Assembly (NCBI RefSeq): GCF_000003815.2
Contig: NC_049991.1
Coordinates: forward strand, 16,504,710 to 16,568,709
DNA length: 64,000 bases
Source: Branchiostoma floridae
Lineage: Eukaryota > Chordata > Leptocardii > Amphioxiformes > Branchiostomatidae
Direction: 5' to 3'
Made by a program: the position numbers and the translations under genes. The notes beneath the pieces were generated by a model that saw nothing but the letters and a program-made list of their open reading frames with translations, did not search any database and was not told the DNA's origin. Of the stretch, positions 63,887 to 64,000 are shown piece by piece (position 1 is the stretch's first letter; each line of letters starts with the position of its first letter).

Positions 63887-64000
63887 ATAACGTTATGTGT
63901 ATGTTACAAAAAAGTAGCGTAATGACGTCAACTGTATCTCTTGACGTTGTCTGAACCTTGCCTCTTCCCTCATGACCTCAATGAAAAGCGGCCTGCAGAA
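63887..64000. repeat. Fragment of a dispersed repeat at the window edge
   Basis: CTCATGACCTCAATGAAAAG and CGGCCTG also occur at about 11478-11510. The full element is not visible. Confidence 0.5.

Overview
This window is animal genomic DNA: intron-rich genes with GT-AG junctions, many dispersed repeats, microsatellites and two runs of N from a draft assembly (1174-2084 and 30653-30752). The gene set and repeat types point to a marine invertebrate deuterostome, most probably a lancelet (Branchiostoma). That is an inference from a deuterostome-like ERCC6L, an animal GH9 cellulase with a CBM2 module, an RNF213-family gene and abundant short TIR elements.

Three protein-coding loci are clear. (1) ERCC6L/PICH, a SNF2-family DNA translocase of mitotic ultrafine anaphase bridges, on the + strand from about 7.8 to 44.65 kb. 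I reconstructed 28 coding exons whose splice phases all agree, giving about 1532 residues: N-terminal TPR-like segment, helicase lobes 1 and 2, a low-complexity middle with a candidate ubiquitin-interacting motif, a long acidic exon with a SUMO-interacting-type motif and SGSEED repeats, and a C-terminal TPR-like segment. (2) A secreted GH9 endoglucanase on the - strand (52558 down to 46029): signal peptide, CBM2, Thr/Gly/Pro linker and catalytic domain, in ten phase-consistent exons with a TATA box upstream. (3) The 3' part of an RNF213-like gene on the - strand (61795 down to 56344), nine phase-consistent exons ending in a stop codon; its 5' part lies beyond the right edge. One further - strand exon (710-840) belongs to an unidentified gene at the left edge. 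ERCC6L and the cellulase gene are convergent.

Repeats fill the rest. They include TA-flanked elements ending CAGTCAAACCTG or CAGTGAAACCTG (4.3-5.6, 9.7, 12.8, 13.4 and 62.3-63.9 kb), a 535 bp element with about 85 bp inverted termini and a perfect 8 bp target duplication (6405-6939), and a TTAA-bounded 4.7 kb piggyBac-like element (9511-14219) in ERCC6L intron 3 that carries a nested TTAA foldback. There are also non-LTR retrotransposon fragments (5.9, 14.4 and 57.2 kb), one flanked by identical 431 bp direct repeats; three copies of a TACTGTA-ended MITE; tRNA-derived SINE-like copies; and a CpG-rich GTTCGGAC-type repeat (20.5 and 26.6 kb).

The most unusual pattern is the repeated tandem duplication of short segments spanning exon-intron junctions. 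It occurs three times in ERCC6L (exons 6, 9 and 11 in my numbering) and once in the RNF213-like gene. Other points worth attention are the candidate UIM and SUMO-interacting-type motif in ERCC6L, a DEGH instead of DEAH/DEAQ Walker B box, a GC-AG intron, a cell-cycle CHR-like promoter motif, and a cellulase reading frame that terminates inside a repeat element.
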